DNA of 64,000 nt from Paenibacillus harenae DSM 16969 (GCF_000422465.1 NZ_KE383842.1:1199845-1263844); one strand, 5' to 3'; shown: positions 26,850 to 35,700, numbered from the stretch's first letter. The notes: generated from the sequence alone by a model not told the origin. Program-made: numbers and translations.

Positions 26850-27287
26850 TCAACCTCCCTCAAACCGTGATTTCTGCCGTTCGATAAACGCGGCAATCGG
26901 TTGGAACAGCTCCTCTTCCTTCTCCCAGATCACCTTAAAGCCTTCCATTGCAGAAGCAGCAGCCGCACCCTCCAGCTCCCCTGTCAACCAAGACTCTTCC
27001 ACAATGCCGAAATCAACCTCGATCCCGCTTCCATATTCGATCCGAATAGAAGTAAGCGCGCCTCTCTCCTCTTTCATCGCTTGCTCTATGGCATCGAATG
27101 GGAACTGATGAAGAATCGCTTCCGCCGTTTTCGTTTTTTTGTCCGATACAATTACGAAGCTCATCTCTGTGACTTCTTCGTTCTCATCGTCTGCGCATGG
27201 GCCGATTAAGGCGATCCCGTCAATATGCGGCTGCCCGCCTGCCCATGTAACGAATCGATAAAGCAAACTGTAGTGATCCGGTCTCAT
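26850..27287 (-). CDS. Degenerate nucleotidyltransferase-like protein
   Basis: A 145-residue protein that resembles the N-terminal domain of aminoglycoside-type nucleotidyltransferases. IDGIALIGPCADDENE occupies the place of the GSxxRG...DxD active-site loop, and GIEVDFGIVEESWL the third acidic strand. The Gly-Ser and the first Asp pair are not conserved, so activity is doubtful. GGAGG ten bases before the ATG at 27287 sets the start. It is coupled to the YjbR-like gene. Confidence 0.6.
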   Translation of the reverse strand: MRPDHYSLLYRFVTWAGGQPHIDGIALIGPCADDENEEVTEMSFVIVSDKKTKTAEAILHQFPFDAIEQAMKEERGALTSIRIEYGSGIEVDFGIVEESWLTGELEGAAAASAMEGFKVIWEKEEELFQPIAAFIERQKSRFEGG

Positions 27288-27405
27288 CGCTGCTGTGCCT
27301 CCAAGTACCATTATGGGCTAAAATTGTTTCTATCGTTATCCGATCACTCATCATAACACCTCTTGGAAACGGGTAACAAACCAGGGTAGCGTTCCTCGTT
27401 AAGCA

Positions 27406-27972
27406 TTATGTAAACCTCTCTTCGAAGGCAGCCTGATCACTGTTAAAAACATTAATATCCACATAGGCATCAATGCCGGCGATTCTGCCTCTGTTACAAT
27501 ACTGCCACAATACCCAATCCTGATCCTTCTTCAAAGCCGGGTATTTGAAAATATCGCGAATCCAGTCATGCGTAAGCGATATTTCCAGATCGATGACTGG
27601 CGGCAGGCTGGCTTCCTCAACCGGCACAAGGCTAATAAAATGATTTGCCTGCTGCTCCCCCGTACTTCTTGAGGAGAAAAAATGGTAGGTGCCGACGAGC
27701 ATGCCGCCAGCTTTCGCGCCTTCCCAGTTCTGATTAAACGTATTGTCGGTAAAATCATGGCCTTCCGTAGCTTTCATATATACAAATTGATATTTTCCTG
27801 ATTCGGCTACTTTTCCCCAATCAACCGCCCCTTGATAAGGCGAAACATCCAGTCCTCTAACCTCATAATTCATCGCAAAAATACTATTGTGCCAAATATA
27901 GCCCTTGTATTCCAAAAATCCGAGCAAGATGATCATCGCTGCTGCGATAACGACTATTTTCTTTCGATTCAT
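27406..27972 (-). CDS. GH25 muramidase with an internal deletion
   Basis: A cell-wall lysozyme-type enzyme anchored by an N-terminal helix (4-20). The family core is visible: GLDVSPYQGAVDWGKVA (~40), FVYMKATEGHDF (~63) and PPVIDLEI (~124, catalytic Asp/Glu). Directly after DLEIS comes HDWIRDIF, which in relatives is 50-60 residues further on. The C-terminal WQYCNRGRIAGIDAYVDINVF is normal. The protein has 188 residues instead of about 240, with the frame kept. Loss of barrel strands 6-7 probably inactivates it. AGGAGGGG precedes the ATG. Confidence 0.8.
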   Translation of the reverse strand: MNRKKIVVIAAAMIILLGFLEYKGYIWHNSIFAMNYEVRGLDVSPYQGAVDWGKVAESGKYQFVYMKATEGHDFTDNTFNQNWEGAKAGGMLVGTYHFFSSRSTGEQQANHFISLVPVEEASLPPVIDLEISLTHDWIRDIFKYPALKKDQDWVLWQYCNRGRIAGIDAYVDINVFNSDQAAFEERFT

Positions 27973-28276
27973 AGCCCCTCCTATCTGAGAATCGATCCTA
28001 CTTTATACAAGGGGTATTTTACCACATGTATCCTTTTTGCGGATACCAGCAATTGTATACCTTAATCTAAGGGACAGAATCATGATCATTTCCCGCGGTG
28101 ATGTGAACGTCAGTGATGATATTGAATTCGTGATCGACGGTTCGATGATCCAGGAGCAAGTAGGTTAACGAAATAGAGCCAGCAAGTTAATAGGGAGAGC
28201 CATTAGAATATTAGGGCTCTCCCAGATATAGTTTTAACTATCGGTGTGTGTTTATGATGCGGGGTGGCGCGTTAGA
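27973..28276. other. Intergenic region with hairpin
   Basis: The stem GGGAGAGCC/GGCTCTCCC (28193-28222) lies beyond the stop of the minus-strand VOC gene and could end its transcript, though without a T-run. A 28-codon plus frame at 28082 (MIISRGDVNVSDDIEF...) has no ribosome binding site and looks like a relic. Confidence 0.4.
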
Positions 28277-28702
28277 TCACTGACGTCCTTTTGTAAGGAT
28301 CCGGAACGTGATACCGAATTTATCCGTTACATTACCGTAAGCGGGGCTGAAGAAACTTGCTTGTAGCGGGTCGTTCACTCGACCGCCTTGCTTCAATGCT
28401 TCGAAATATTGGGTAGCTTTTTCTTTGTCGTCGGTTTGAACAACGATGGTGATTTGCGTTCCCTTCTCGTAGGTGCTTCCAGTAACATTATCGGTAATCT
28501 GTAGTTCGGAATCGCCAATTTTCAAGACGGCGTAATTCACCCAGTCCTTCTTTTCCGGCGGCAGTGGAGCTTCCGGATTTTCCGGCATGTCTCTGAACCG
28601 AAGCATATAAGTGACCTCGGCATCCAACGCCTTTACGTATAAATCGATGGCCTCATTCGCGCTTCCGTTCATTTCAAGAAAAGGGATCAAACTCGTACTC
28701 AC
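28277..28702 (-). CDS. VOC-superfamily protein, PhnB-like
   Basis: A 141-residue glyoxalase/dioxygenase-fold protein of the PhnB-like group. LIPFLEMNGSANEAIDLYVKA starts the first beta-alpha-beta unit, and NYAVLKIGDSELQITDN and SPAYGNVTDKFGITFRI mark the second. GTG at 28702 with AAGGAG nine bases upstream is the likely start. The reaction is unknown; such genes often sit beside ECF sigma factors, as here, but the two are divergent. Confidence 0.82.
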   Translation of the reverse strand: MSTSLIPFLEMNGSANEAIDLYVKALDAEVTYMLRFRDMPENPEAPLPPEKKDWVNYAVLKIGDSELQITDNVTGSTYEKGTQITIVVQTDDKEKATQYFEALKQGGRVNDPLQASFFSPAYGNVTDKFGITFRILTKGRQ

Positions 28703-28880
28703 AACAATCATCTCCTTGGTTTAAATGTTTTCAAAGGACAACTGGTAGACTCTTCTTTCACATAGACCGGTTTCCTTTGTCACTAACTATGTCGTACGTC
28801 ATAAAGGAAACGTGACAGAAATGGCGAAACATGTTTTGATGAGAAATTCAAAATAAAAACTGTAGTTTTCGTACAACTCC

Positions 28881-28906
28881 GTCACATCTGTTGAGTTTCA
28901 TTCGAC
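28881..28906 (+). promoter_or_regulatory. ECF41-like promoter of the sigma-factor gene
   Basis: GTCACA and CGAC are 16 bases apart, 39 bases before the start codon. Reported ECF41 promoters have TGTCACA and CGTC boxes, so the gene may drive itself. The downstream box has one mismatch. Confidence 0.45.
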
Positions 28907-28944
28907 ATATAAATAAAGAGGAAACGAAGGAGGGTATGAGGCGC

Positions 28945-29832
28945 ATGAACGATCACAATTGGCTTGTAGAACAATTCGAGGCGCATCAGAATCACCTGCA
29001 GGCGGTGGCTTACCGGATGCTCGGATCTCTGATCGAAGCGGATGACGCTCTACAGGAGTCATGGATACGTCTTAGTCGCTCAGATACGAGCGGAGTCGAG
29101 AATTTTGGAGGATGGTTGACAACAATCGTTTCAAGAGTATGTTTTGATATGCTGCGATCTCGTAAATCGCGGCGCGAGAAGCTTACGATGGTTAGTGTAC
29201 CTGAACCGGTAACTAGCCTCCAAGACGGAAGCGACCCCGAGCACGAAGCGCTGATGGCCGATTCTGTTGGTCTTGCGATGCTCGTGGTCCTCGAAAAATT
29301 AAATCCTGCCGAACGCATTGCATTCGTGTTGCACGATATATTCGCCTTGTCTTTTTCGGAGATCGCTCCCATAATCGGGCGTAACGAGGCCGCAGCAAGA
29401 CAATTGGCGAGCCGCGCACGACGCCGGGTTCAGGATACCGAGTCAACTTCGGAAACTGCGGAGTTTCAGCGTAAACGGGAACTTGTCGACGCATTCTTCG
29501 CCGCATCGCGCAACGGAGACTTTGAGAAACTACTTTCGGTATTAGACCCGAATGTCGTACTTCGAAACGACCCCGGATTCGCGCCAGTCGCAAATGCGCC
29601 GGTTGTTCGCGGTTCAGAGGCCGTGGCCAAGCAGGCCCAGCAATTCACCGATCGTGCCCGGAGCATGAAGCCGGTGCTCGTGAACGGATCGGTAGGCGTC
29701 ATCGCGGGTCATTTGGATCAACCGATATTCATTCTCGAATTCACGGTTGTGGACGGCAAGATCGCCGAGATCGGCATGATTGCCGACCAGGCGCGCCTTC
29801 GCGGGCTCGACATCGCCGCTTTGAACGATTGA
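28945..29832 (+). CDS. ECF41-type sigma factor with SnoaL-like C-terminus
   Basis: An RNA polymerase sigma factor of 295 residues. Region 2 is about 10-80 (VAYRMLGSLIEADDALQESW). Region 4 is about 115-165 (LNPAERIAFVLHDIFALSFSEIAPIIGRNEAAARQ). A C-terminal SnoaL-like domain is about 180-295, which in ECF41 proteins tunes activity in place of a separate anti-sigma factor. AAGGAGGG lies ten bases before ATG 28945; the next upstream ATG (28936) is too close to it. No carboxymuconolactone decarboxylase or oxidoreductase partner gene, the usual ECF41 target, is adjacent. Confidence 0.87.
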   Translation: MNDHNWLVEQFEAHQNHLQAVAYRMLGSLIEADDALQESWIRLSRSDTSGVENFGGWLTTIVSRVCFDMLRSRKSRREKLTMVSVPEPVTSLQDGSDPEHEALMADSVGLAMLVVLEKLNPAERIAFVLHDIFALSFSEIAPIIGRNEAAARQLASRARRRVQDTESTSETAEFQRKRELVDAFFAASRNGDFEKLLSVLDPNVVLRNDPGFAPVANAPVVRGSEAVAKQAQQFTDRARSMKPVLVNGSVGVIAGHLDQPIFILEFTVVDGKIAEIGMIADQARLRGLDIAALND

Positions 29833-29885
29833 TTGGCTGGAGAGCTAAGGAACTGCAATAAACACTAAAATAGAACACAAAAGCA

Positions 29886-29928
29886 CAAAAAAACGCACTG
29901 TCGCGATCAGACAATGCGTTTTTTCTTG
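29886..29928. terminator. Bidirectional terminator
   Basis: AAAAAACGCACTGTC and GACAATGCGTTTTTT pair with one mismatch around a short loop. It ends the sigma-factor transcript and may also serve the minus side. Confidence 0.7.
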
Positions 29929-30002
29929 CTTTATCAGTAAATGATTCCACTGCATATATCATAACAATACTTGTTGAGCCGAAATGGGTTGAGACAATGG
30001 CT

Positions 30003-30359
30003 TTAGAAAATCCTCAACCCTGTATTGACAATATTAGCTTTCAGCGGGTTCTCGAACCAAAGGACTACCCGGTCGGCTGTCTCTTGATCCGTAGCTGCCT
30101 GCATAAGCATTTGCACGATGTGTTCAGGCAATAGCCCGGTCATGGCATTCGTCCATTCCGTTACGGCCGTTACATAAGTCCGGGAACGGCTCCAATAATC
30201 GATCCCGACTTGTTCATCCCATGGAGATTCCTTGTGCGCTATAAGCGTCTCATAAAACTGCTCTGCACAATAAGAGGCTGTGTTGCAGCCTTGACCCGTG
30301 ATCGGATCCGAAAGGATGACACTGTCCCCGCAGCAAAGTACCAATGTTTCGTTCAGCAT
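30003..30359 (-). pseudogene. C-terminal fragment of a styrene/indole-type FAD monooxygenase
   Basis: 118 residues carry LVLCCGDSVILSDPITGQGC, the flavin-contacting GD...DPxxGQG motif of StyA-like monooxygenases, and the alpha-helical tail. The whole N-terminal FAD-binding and substrate domain (about 290 residues) is missing. The frame is closed by TGA just upstream of the first ATG. A tandem pair of TCTTATAAGA palindromes lies at the break (30388-30411). It is a truncated relic. Confidence 0.72.
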
Positions 30360-30387
30360 GCGATACGGTCAATGAACATTGGAAAGG

Positions 30388-30411
30388 ACTCTTATAAGAA
30401 CTCTTATAAGA
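30388..30411. repeat. Tandem 12-bp repeat of a palindrome
   Basis: ACTCTTATAAGA occurs twice in a row, and each unit contains the 10-base palindrome TCTTATAAGA. It borders the truncated monooxygenase fragment. Confidence 0.6.
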
Positions 30412-30467
30412 ATACTGAAAATCCGCTTCGATCAGAAGGGAATTATTACCTACACGGTGACTTACTT

Positions 30468-31235
30468 TTATGGAAGAAAAGGATTCTGCTTGGATCTGCT
30501 GTAAGCCACAACTTCATTGTAAGACAGGCTGCCTCCGAATATGTCCAGCGCGCTTCCGATCGTAAGATCCAATTTGCCGCCGCAAAGCGCGTCGAATTGA
30601 TCCATATCGGCCAGCGATCTCGCCCCGCCTGCATAGGTTGTAGGGATGGTCGCCCAATCCGCGAGCGCACGGACCAGGCTTTGCTGAATTCCGCGCTGCT
30701 TTCCTTCCACGTCAACGGCGTGAACAAGAAATTCATCGCAATATTGCTCGAGATAAGCAATGTTCTCTTGATTTACCTCGAAATCGCTGAACTGCTTCCA
30801 TTGATTCGTCACGACAAACCATTTGCCGTCCTTCTCCTTGCAGCTCAAATCGATCACAAGCCGTTCCTTGCCGGTCTCGGATACGATCCTTGAAAGGTGG
30901 TTCTCGTTTAACTGTCCGTCCTTGAAGATGTATGAGGTGACGATGATATGTGACGCGCCCTGCTCCAAATAAGAGGCGGCATTGTCCGCGGTTATGCCTC
31001 CGCCGATCTGCAGCCCGCCCGGATACTGCTGCAGCGCCTGAACGCCTGCCTGTTCATTGCCGCCGCCCAGCATAATCACATGCCCGCCGGTTAATTCGTC
31101 CTTCTTGAACAGCTCGGCGTAATGGGCTGAATTATATTGGGATACGAAGTTTTCGATGATTTCGGCATTTAACGTTTCGCCGACGATTTGCTTTACCTTC
31201 CCGTCATGCAGATCGATACAAGGTCTGAATTTCAA
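30468..31235 (-). CDS. HisA-type isomerase, eukaryotic-like form
   Basis: A 255-residue TIM barrel for the ProFAR/PRFAR isomerisation in histidine synthesis. It opens with KFRPCIDLHDGKVKQIVGET, the form of fungal/plant HIS6 rather than ordinary bacterial HisA. QIGGGITADNAASYLEQGAS and TTYAGGARSLADMDQF provide the two phosphate-binding loops. The start codon is TTG with GAGG upstream. No other his gene is near; it ends a HD-Nudix-HIT gene row. A stand-alone second isomerase or a different aldose-ketose substrate are both possible. Confidence 0.8.
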   Translation of the reverse strand: MKFRPCIDLHDGKVKQIVGETLNAEIIENFVSQYNSAHYAELFKKDELTGGHVIMLGGGNEQAGVQALQQYPGGLQIGGGITADNAASYLEQGASHIIVTSYIFKDGQLNENHLSRIVSETGKERLVIDLSCKEKDGKWFVVTNQWKQFSDFEVNQENIAYLEQYCDEFLVHAVDVEGKQRGIQQSLVRALADWATIPTTYAGGARSLADMDQFDALCGGKLDLTIGSALDIFGGSLSYNEVVAYSRSKQNPFLP

Positions 31236-31333
31236 CGCAATTCCTCTATTCTATACGTATTCGAAGTCAACTGTCTTATATGAAAATAACCGATAGCCCT
31301 GCGGAGCGCAACCCTGCAGAAGCAATCGCTTTA

Positions 31334-31747
31334 TCACATTCCGCTCTCCGCACTCCGTAATTTGCTGCATGTAGCCTTCAGCCTGTTCTCCGCTCCATGA
31401 GCGGTCAACGGTTCCGACCAAATAAAGCCGTCATCCGCAAAACGCGGTATGACATGCATATGATAATGATTCAGATCATTAAACAAACCGCCATTCTGGC
31501 AAATCGTAATGCCATCCGGATGATAAACCTTCTTTAATAGACGGCTCATACGGACGGAGGCGTTCATAATCGCGTGTAATGTCTCAAGAGGCAACTCATC
31601 CGGGTCACGAACATGCGCCTTCGGCAGAATAAGGAGATGCCCTTCATTGAACGGCGCGATGTCCAGGACGCATGTAACGAGAGAATCCTCGTATACGATA
31701 TTTACTTCCACCAGTTGATTCGCGATTTTGCAGCCCAAACATTCCAT
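31334..31747 (-). CDS. HIT-family nucleotide hydrolase/transferase
   Basis: A 137-residue HIT protein. The catalytic His triad is in NHYHMHVIPRF (~95-105), with GHLLILPKAHVRDPDELP before it. An N-terminal CLGC pair may bind zinc. AGGGGAA precedes the ATG. It is 21 bases after the Nudix gene, in the same unit. Family members cleave AMP-linked nucleotides; the substrate is open. Confidence 0.87.
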   Translation of the reverse strand: MECLGCKIANQLVEVNIVYEDSLVTCVLDIAPFNEGHLLILPKAHVRDPDELPLETLHAIMNASVRMSRLLKKVYHPDGITICQNGGLFNDLNHYHMHVIPRFADDGFIWSEPLTAHGAENRLKATCSKLRSAESGM

Positions 31748-31768
31748 AATTTCCCCTGCCTTCTACAT

Positions 31769-32359
31769 TCACTTTACCGCACCAGTCAGCGCGGTATATT
31801 TTTGAAAATACTTCTCCCGCTTCTTGTCATCGAACTCCAGATCAGCCGGAATCGGGCTAGGCTTATACCGGGTTAATTGCCCGTTGTCATAGATACAATG
31901 ATGATCGTAGCATCCCTTGTCTTGCAGCATCGCCAGAAGCGCTTTGGGCACGTTGGATACGATTCCGATATTATGCTCGTCCAGTATCCAACCGATTTTT
32001 TTCCAATCCAAAATGCCTTCATTGGTCTTCAATGGCGTTTCATAGGAGAAATGGCCGTCCACCTCGGCCATATAGGCGTACATTCCTCCAAAATTTCCGC
32101 CGCCTCCGGACCAAGTAACCATGCCTTTAAAATGAAGCTCGTACGCAGATATGGCCGTTTCTTCCTTAATTTCGCGAATCATCGATTCCCGCGGCTGTTC
32201 ATCCCGTTCAAGCTTGCCGCCTATGCCGTTCCAGCAGCCCATCCAGCTCGGCTTCTCGCGATTTAAGAGCAATATTTCGTCTCCGCGTCTAATGAAGCAA
32301 ATATTATACTTCAGCATGTCTGCACTCCCGATCCGTTTTTTATCCATCGAATTGTCCAT
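31769..32359 (-). CDS. Nudix hydrolase, MutT-like
   Basis: A pyrophosphohydrolase of 196 residues. The Nudix box runs GGKLERDEQPRESMIREIKE with EETAI at its end (~45-67), preceded by WMGCWNGIG. This arrangement resembles 8-oxo-dGTP diphosphatases (YtkD/MutT). The C-terminal ~40 residues are extra and basic. The ATG at 32359 overlaps the end of the HD-domain gene by 20 bases, which indicates coupled translation. Confidence 0.86.
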   Translation of the reverse strand: MDNSMDKKRIGSADMLKYNICFIRRGDEILLLNREKPSWMGCWNGIGGKLERDEQPRESMIREIKEETAISAYELHFKGMVTWSGGGGNFGGMYAYMAEVDGHFSYETPLKTNEGILDWKKIGWILDEHNIGIVSNVPKALLAMLQDKGCYDHHCIYDNGQLTRYKPSPIPADLEFDDKKREKYFQKYTALTGAVK

Positions 32360-32951
32360 TCAATTCCATCCTAAACCGTTGCTGAAAAGCAAGATGGAAG
32401 CTCATCTTCCGGTCAAAGATCGCTTTGGAAAGGTTATAATTCAAGGAATCTCTGGATTCTTGCAAATATTGCTTATGCTCCTTGCTCTCCCATAACCGGA
32501 TCGCGTCGTGAACCGATTCCTCGTTGTGGGCGCTGTACATAAATTTCAGCCAGATCTCCAGAGAACCGAAATGATCCAACACGTCCGCATCCTGCACGAC
32601 CCGGATAGGAGGCGGCAGCTTTTCGCGGTTTCTGGCGTTATGTAAAAGAATGATCTCCGAAATCTCTTCCAGCTGCGCATCGGTGCATTCATGGGGTATG
32701 AGCGATTTGATAACCTGCGCTCCGGTTATGTTATGCGGTTCGATCCCCTTGGTCACATCGTGAAATAAAGCACCGGCAAACATGATGTCATCCTTAGACG
32801 AATCATCCGGAAATAGGCGTTTACGCAGATTCAAGGACAGATTGGCGACTCGCTGTCCATGATAATAAATAAATCCTTTTTCCCGATTGAGATGTGATTT
32901 CCGTTTTCCCATTATTTTGAATGCAAGCTCCTGAATCCGTTCCAAGTTCAT
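32340..32951 (-). CDS. HD-domain phosphohydrolase
   Basis: A 203-residue metal-dependent phosphohydrolase. The HD residues are His in FIYYHGQRVANLSLN (~31), His-Asp in GALFHDVTKG (~63), a His pair in the LLHNARNREKLPP helix and Asp in VVQDADVLDHFG. AAGGAG precedes the ATG. First gene of a unit that continues with Nudix, HIT and HisA-like genes, all handling nucleotides or phosphosugars. Confidence 0.83.
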   Translation of the reverse strand: MNLERIQELAFKIMGKRKSHLNREKGFIYYHGQRVANLSLNLRKRLFPDDSSKDDIMFAGALFHDVTKGIEPHNITGAQVIKSLIPHECTDAQLEEISEIILLHNARNREKLPPPIRVVQDADVLDHFGSLEIWLKFMYSAHNEESVHDAIRLWESKEHKQYLQESRDSLNYNLSKAIFDRKMSFHLAFQQRFRMELNGQFDG

Positions 32952-33016
32952 TGAGAGGTACGCTCCTTAAACAACAATCTTGGGAATATCTTACCACGTT
33001 CCCGTAAGGCGGATAA

Positions 33017-33051
33017 ACAAAAAAAAGACTTGGAAGCTACGCTTCCTCGTC
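33017..33051 (-). terminator. Terminator after oxalate decarboxylase
   Basis: On the minus strand GACGAGGAAGC GTA GCTTCCAAGTC forms a stem followed by eight T, 5 bases past the stop. Confidence 0.75.
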
Positions 33052-33055
33052 TCCG

Positions 33056-34249
33056 CTAATCCTCTTCTTGTGGAGCCGGTGCCTGCTCAGGATACTTGAC
33101 GACGGGCCACTTTTCTTTGCGCAGCGCATCCAGCAGCCCGGAACCTACCCGTAAATTGTCCCTCACGAGAGGCCGGGGCGTTAAGGCCATCCATTGATTT
33201 AAAGAGACATCCACGAACCGGTCGCTTTTGAACATTTCCAGAAACCATAACGTCTCCGTGCCGGTATTCTGAATATAGTGACCATAGGCAAACGGGACGT
33301 ACCCTACGTCGCCTGCCCGGTAATTAAACGTACGGGCAGCGCCGTTGCCGGCAAAGACGGTCATTCTTCCTTGCCCGGCGAGATAATACTGCCACTCCGC
33401 CTGGTTCGGGTGCCAATGCAGCTCTCTCATGGCACCGGGCTCAATCTCGACAAGAGCGGCCGCGACCGTCTTCGATATCGGAAAATTCGTGGAGTCGACG
33501 ATCCGCACGCTGCCTCCAGACGTTCGAATCGGCGGCTGTGCTAACAAGCGGTGGGTAAAGCTATACGGAACCGTCCCAAAAGGCGACGGTACGCTTTCGC
33601 TCGCAATCGGTCCTGGCACATAATCCTGAAAAATATAAACCTGATCATTCGGGATATATTCAAATACGCTTTCCGGAACGCCGAAGTTCGCCGAGAGCAC
33701 CTCTTTCGGCGTATGCGCGAACCAATCCGAGATGGATAAAGTATTGAGGTCTGAGAAGCTGCCGTCATCAAAAACAAGCAGAAACTCGCAGCCGCCCTCG
33801 AGTCCCTGAATCGAATGCGGAATGCCGGGCGGAAAATACCATAAATCGCCTTCTCCGACATCGGCGATAAAATTCCGACCCGCCTGGTCTACGGACGTAA
33901 TTCTTGCTTTTCCAAGCAGCATATATGCCCATTCCGCTTGCTGATGCCAATGCAGCTCGCGCACCCCGCCCGCCGTTAAGCTCATATTCACGCCGGCCAG
34001 CGTAGTCGCAACCGGAAAATCCCTTACGGTAATTTCCCGGGACCAGCCGCCATGATTCAGCTGCATGTGGGTATCCGAGAATGAAAACTTCAAATTCGGA
34101 AGCAATCCGGCGTCCGTGTCCGGCGGCACGAACATATCCGGATTCTCGATGTCGCGCATAATATCGCGCGGTCCGGCATCGATTCCTCCCGCGCCGTCTC
34201 TGCGGATCGGCTGTGGAATGCCGTTTATGATTCGCGGCACATTTTCCAA
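33056..34249 (-). CDS. oxdC: Bicupin oxalate decarboxylase with altered lid motif
   Basis: A Mn-dependent bicupin of 397 residues converting oxalate to formate and CO2. The N-cupin metal site is [15 protein letters not shown] and the C-cupin site [17 protein letters not shown], both complete. The mobile lid that carries the catalytic Glu in the Bacillus enzyme (SENST) reads SDLNT here (~163-168, in [10 protein letters not shown]). Exchanging that lid is known to shift OxdC toward oxalate oxidase. The rest is close to OxdC ([15 protein letters not shown]). Function is therefore decarboxylase or oxidase. It stands alone with its own terminator. Confidence 0.88.
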   Translation of the reverse strand: MENVPRIINGIPQPIRRDGAGGIDAGPRDIMRDIENPDMFVPPDTDAGLLPNLKFSFSDTHMQLNHGGWSREITVRDFPVATTLAGVNMSLTAGGVRELHWHQQAEWAYMLLGKARITSVDQAGRNFIADVGEGDLWYFPPGIPHSIQGLEGGCEFLLVFDDGSFSDLNTLSISDWFAHTPKEVLSANFGVPESVFEYIPNDQVYIFQDYVPGPIASESVPSPFGTVPYSFTHRLLAQPPIRTSGGSVRIVDSTNFPISKTVAAALVEIEPGAMRELHWHPNQAEWQYYLAGQGRMTVFAGNGAARTFNYRAGDVGYVPFAYGHYIQNTGTETLWFLEMFKSDRFVDVSLNQWMALTPRPLVRDNLRVGSGLLDALRKEKWPVVKYPEQAPAPQEED

Positions 34250-34416
34250 GAGAAAACCTCCTTCTCACATCATGCAGTAACCGGGTCTACCTGAACATTC
34301 CATACTATGATTAAAAAAATGCCATTATGTAGGTCTAGGCAGCCGTAAAGGATATAATCGAATAAAGTATGAAGTACGCGGTTCGTGGGGATATTGCAAC
34401 AAAGGAGGAATTTTCC

Positions 34417-35676
34417 ATGAAAAAATCAATCGCTCCCCTGTTCGCCCTTATTTGGATCGTTCTTTTCGCGGGCTGCAGTCAAGCAGCGAATTCCAATCAG
34501 GAAGGGTTGCCGGCAAACCCAAGCCCAAGCGTAAATCCAACTCCAACGGCGGCCCCTCCCCCATCTCAAGAGCCGGTCGATCTGATCAAAGAACGGATTA
34601 GCGAAATGAGCGTCGATGAGAAAATCGGGCAGATGGTGCTTGTCGGCTTGGAAGGCACCACCCTCCAATCCGATGCCAAAGAAATGATTGAGCGTTACCG
34701 GGTCGGCGGCTTTATCTTGTATAAAGACAATATCGACAACGCTTCCCAGACCGTTTCTTTGCTCAATCAATTGAAGGAAGCCAATGCAGCCAACAAGGCG
34801 CCGCTTTGGTTAAGCCTTGACCAGGAGGGCGGCAAAGTCAATCGAATGCCTGAGCAATTGAAGGAGCTGCCAACAGCGAGGGCGATCGGGAAAGTAAACA
34901 ATTCCGAATATACGAAGCGAATCGGACAGGCGATCGGCGAAGAGTTGCAGGCCTTTGGCTTCAATATGGATTTCGCCCCCGTTCTGGATATTAACAGCAA
35001 TCCCGACAATCCGGTCATCGGGAACCGCTCCTTCGGCGCCGATCCGGACACCGTCACTCAGCACGGGTTGGAAATGATGCGGGCGATTCAGTCCAAGGAT
35101 GTCGCAGCGGTCGTCAAGCATTTTCCCGGACATGGCGATACGTCGGTGGATTCCCATCTGGAGCTTCCGGTCGTGACCAAAAGCTTAAGCGAGCTGAAGT
35201 CGTTCGAGCTGCTTCCTTTCATTGAAGCGGTCAGGGAAGATGCGGATGCGGTCATGATCGCGCATTTGCTTATCCCTAAGATCGATAATAAGTATCCGGC
35301 CTCTCTGTCCGGGAAGGTCATCACGGACCTGCTGAGGGATGAGCTGGCCTATGACGGCGTTGTCATTACCGACGATATGACCATGGGCGGGATTACGAAG
35401 CATTTTGGCATGGGAGAGGCAGCCGTCCTCACGGTTCAAGCCGGCAGCGATATTCTATTGATCGGGCATGAACACTCGATGCAGGTCGAGGTCCTTCAAG
35501 CCTTGAAGAAGGGTGTGGAGGAAGGAGCACTGACCGAAGATCGGCTGGATCAGAGCGTGTATCGCATTTTGAAGCTAAAGCAAAAATATCATATCGAGGA
35601 TGAAGCCACGGCAGAAGTGGATGTGCAAGCGGTGAACCAGATCATTGAAGCTGCGCTGGATAGCGGAAAGAGCTGA
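34417..35676 (+). CDS. GH3 beta-N-acetylhexosaminidase lipoprotein (NagZ-type)
   Basis: A cell-surface hydrolase of 419 residues that trims N-acetylglucosamine from muropeptides. The lipobox is LFAGCSQA; a Pro/Ser/Thr linker follows. The catalytic domain shows SLDQEGGKVNRM, DFAPVLDINSN, GNRSFG, the NagZ loop KHFPGHGDTSVDSH (~234) and the nucleophile in VITDDMTMGGI (~318). AAAGGAGGAA lies just before the ATG at 34417. A terminator overlaps the stop codon. The C-terminal second GH3 domain is absent, as in other short NagZ proteins. Confidence 0.92.
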   Translation: MKKSIAPLFALIWIVLFAGCSQAANSNQEGLPANPSPSVNPTPTAAPPPSQEPVDLIKERISEMSVDEKIGQMVLVGLEGTTLQSDAKEMIERYRVGGFILYKDNIDNASQTVSLLNQLKEANAANKAPLWLSLDQEGGKVNRMPEQLKELPTARAIGKVNNSEYTKRIGQAIGEELQAFGFNMDFAPVLDINSNPDNPVIGNRSFGADPDTVTQHGLEMMRAIQSKDVAAVVKHFPGHGDTSVDSHLELPVVTKSLSELKSFELLPFIEAVREDADAVMIAHLLIPKIDNKYPASLSGKVITDLLRDELAYDGVVITDDMTMGGITKHFGMGEAAVLTVQAGSDILLIGHEHSMQVEVLQALKKGVEEGALTEDRLDQSVYRILKLKQKYHIEDEATAEVDVQAVNQIIEAALDSGKS

Positions 35677-35700
35677 CCCTCTGGGGTCAGCTCTTTCATT
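35670..35700 (+). terminator. Terminator after the NagZ-type gene
   Basis: GAGCTGACCC and GGGTCAGCTC pair perfectly around TCTG, followed by TTTCATTTT. The stop codon lies in the left arm. Confidence 0.75.

Noticed and set aside
28891..28944. Longer start for the ECF41-like sigma factor
   Set aside because: It would include the promoter-like boxes and the Shine-Dalgarno sequence inside the coding region.
30210..30893. Plus-strand 227-codon frame across the HisA-like gene
   Set aside because: It is antisense to a conserved TIM-barrel gene and to the monooxygenase fragment, with no family features.
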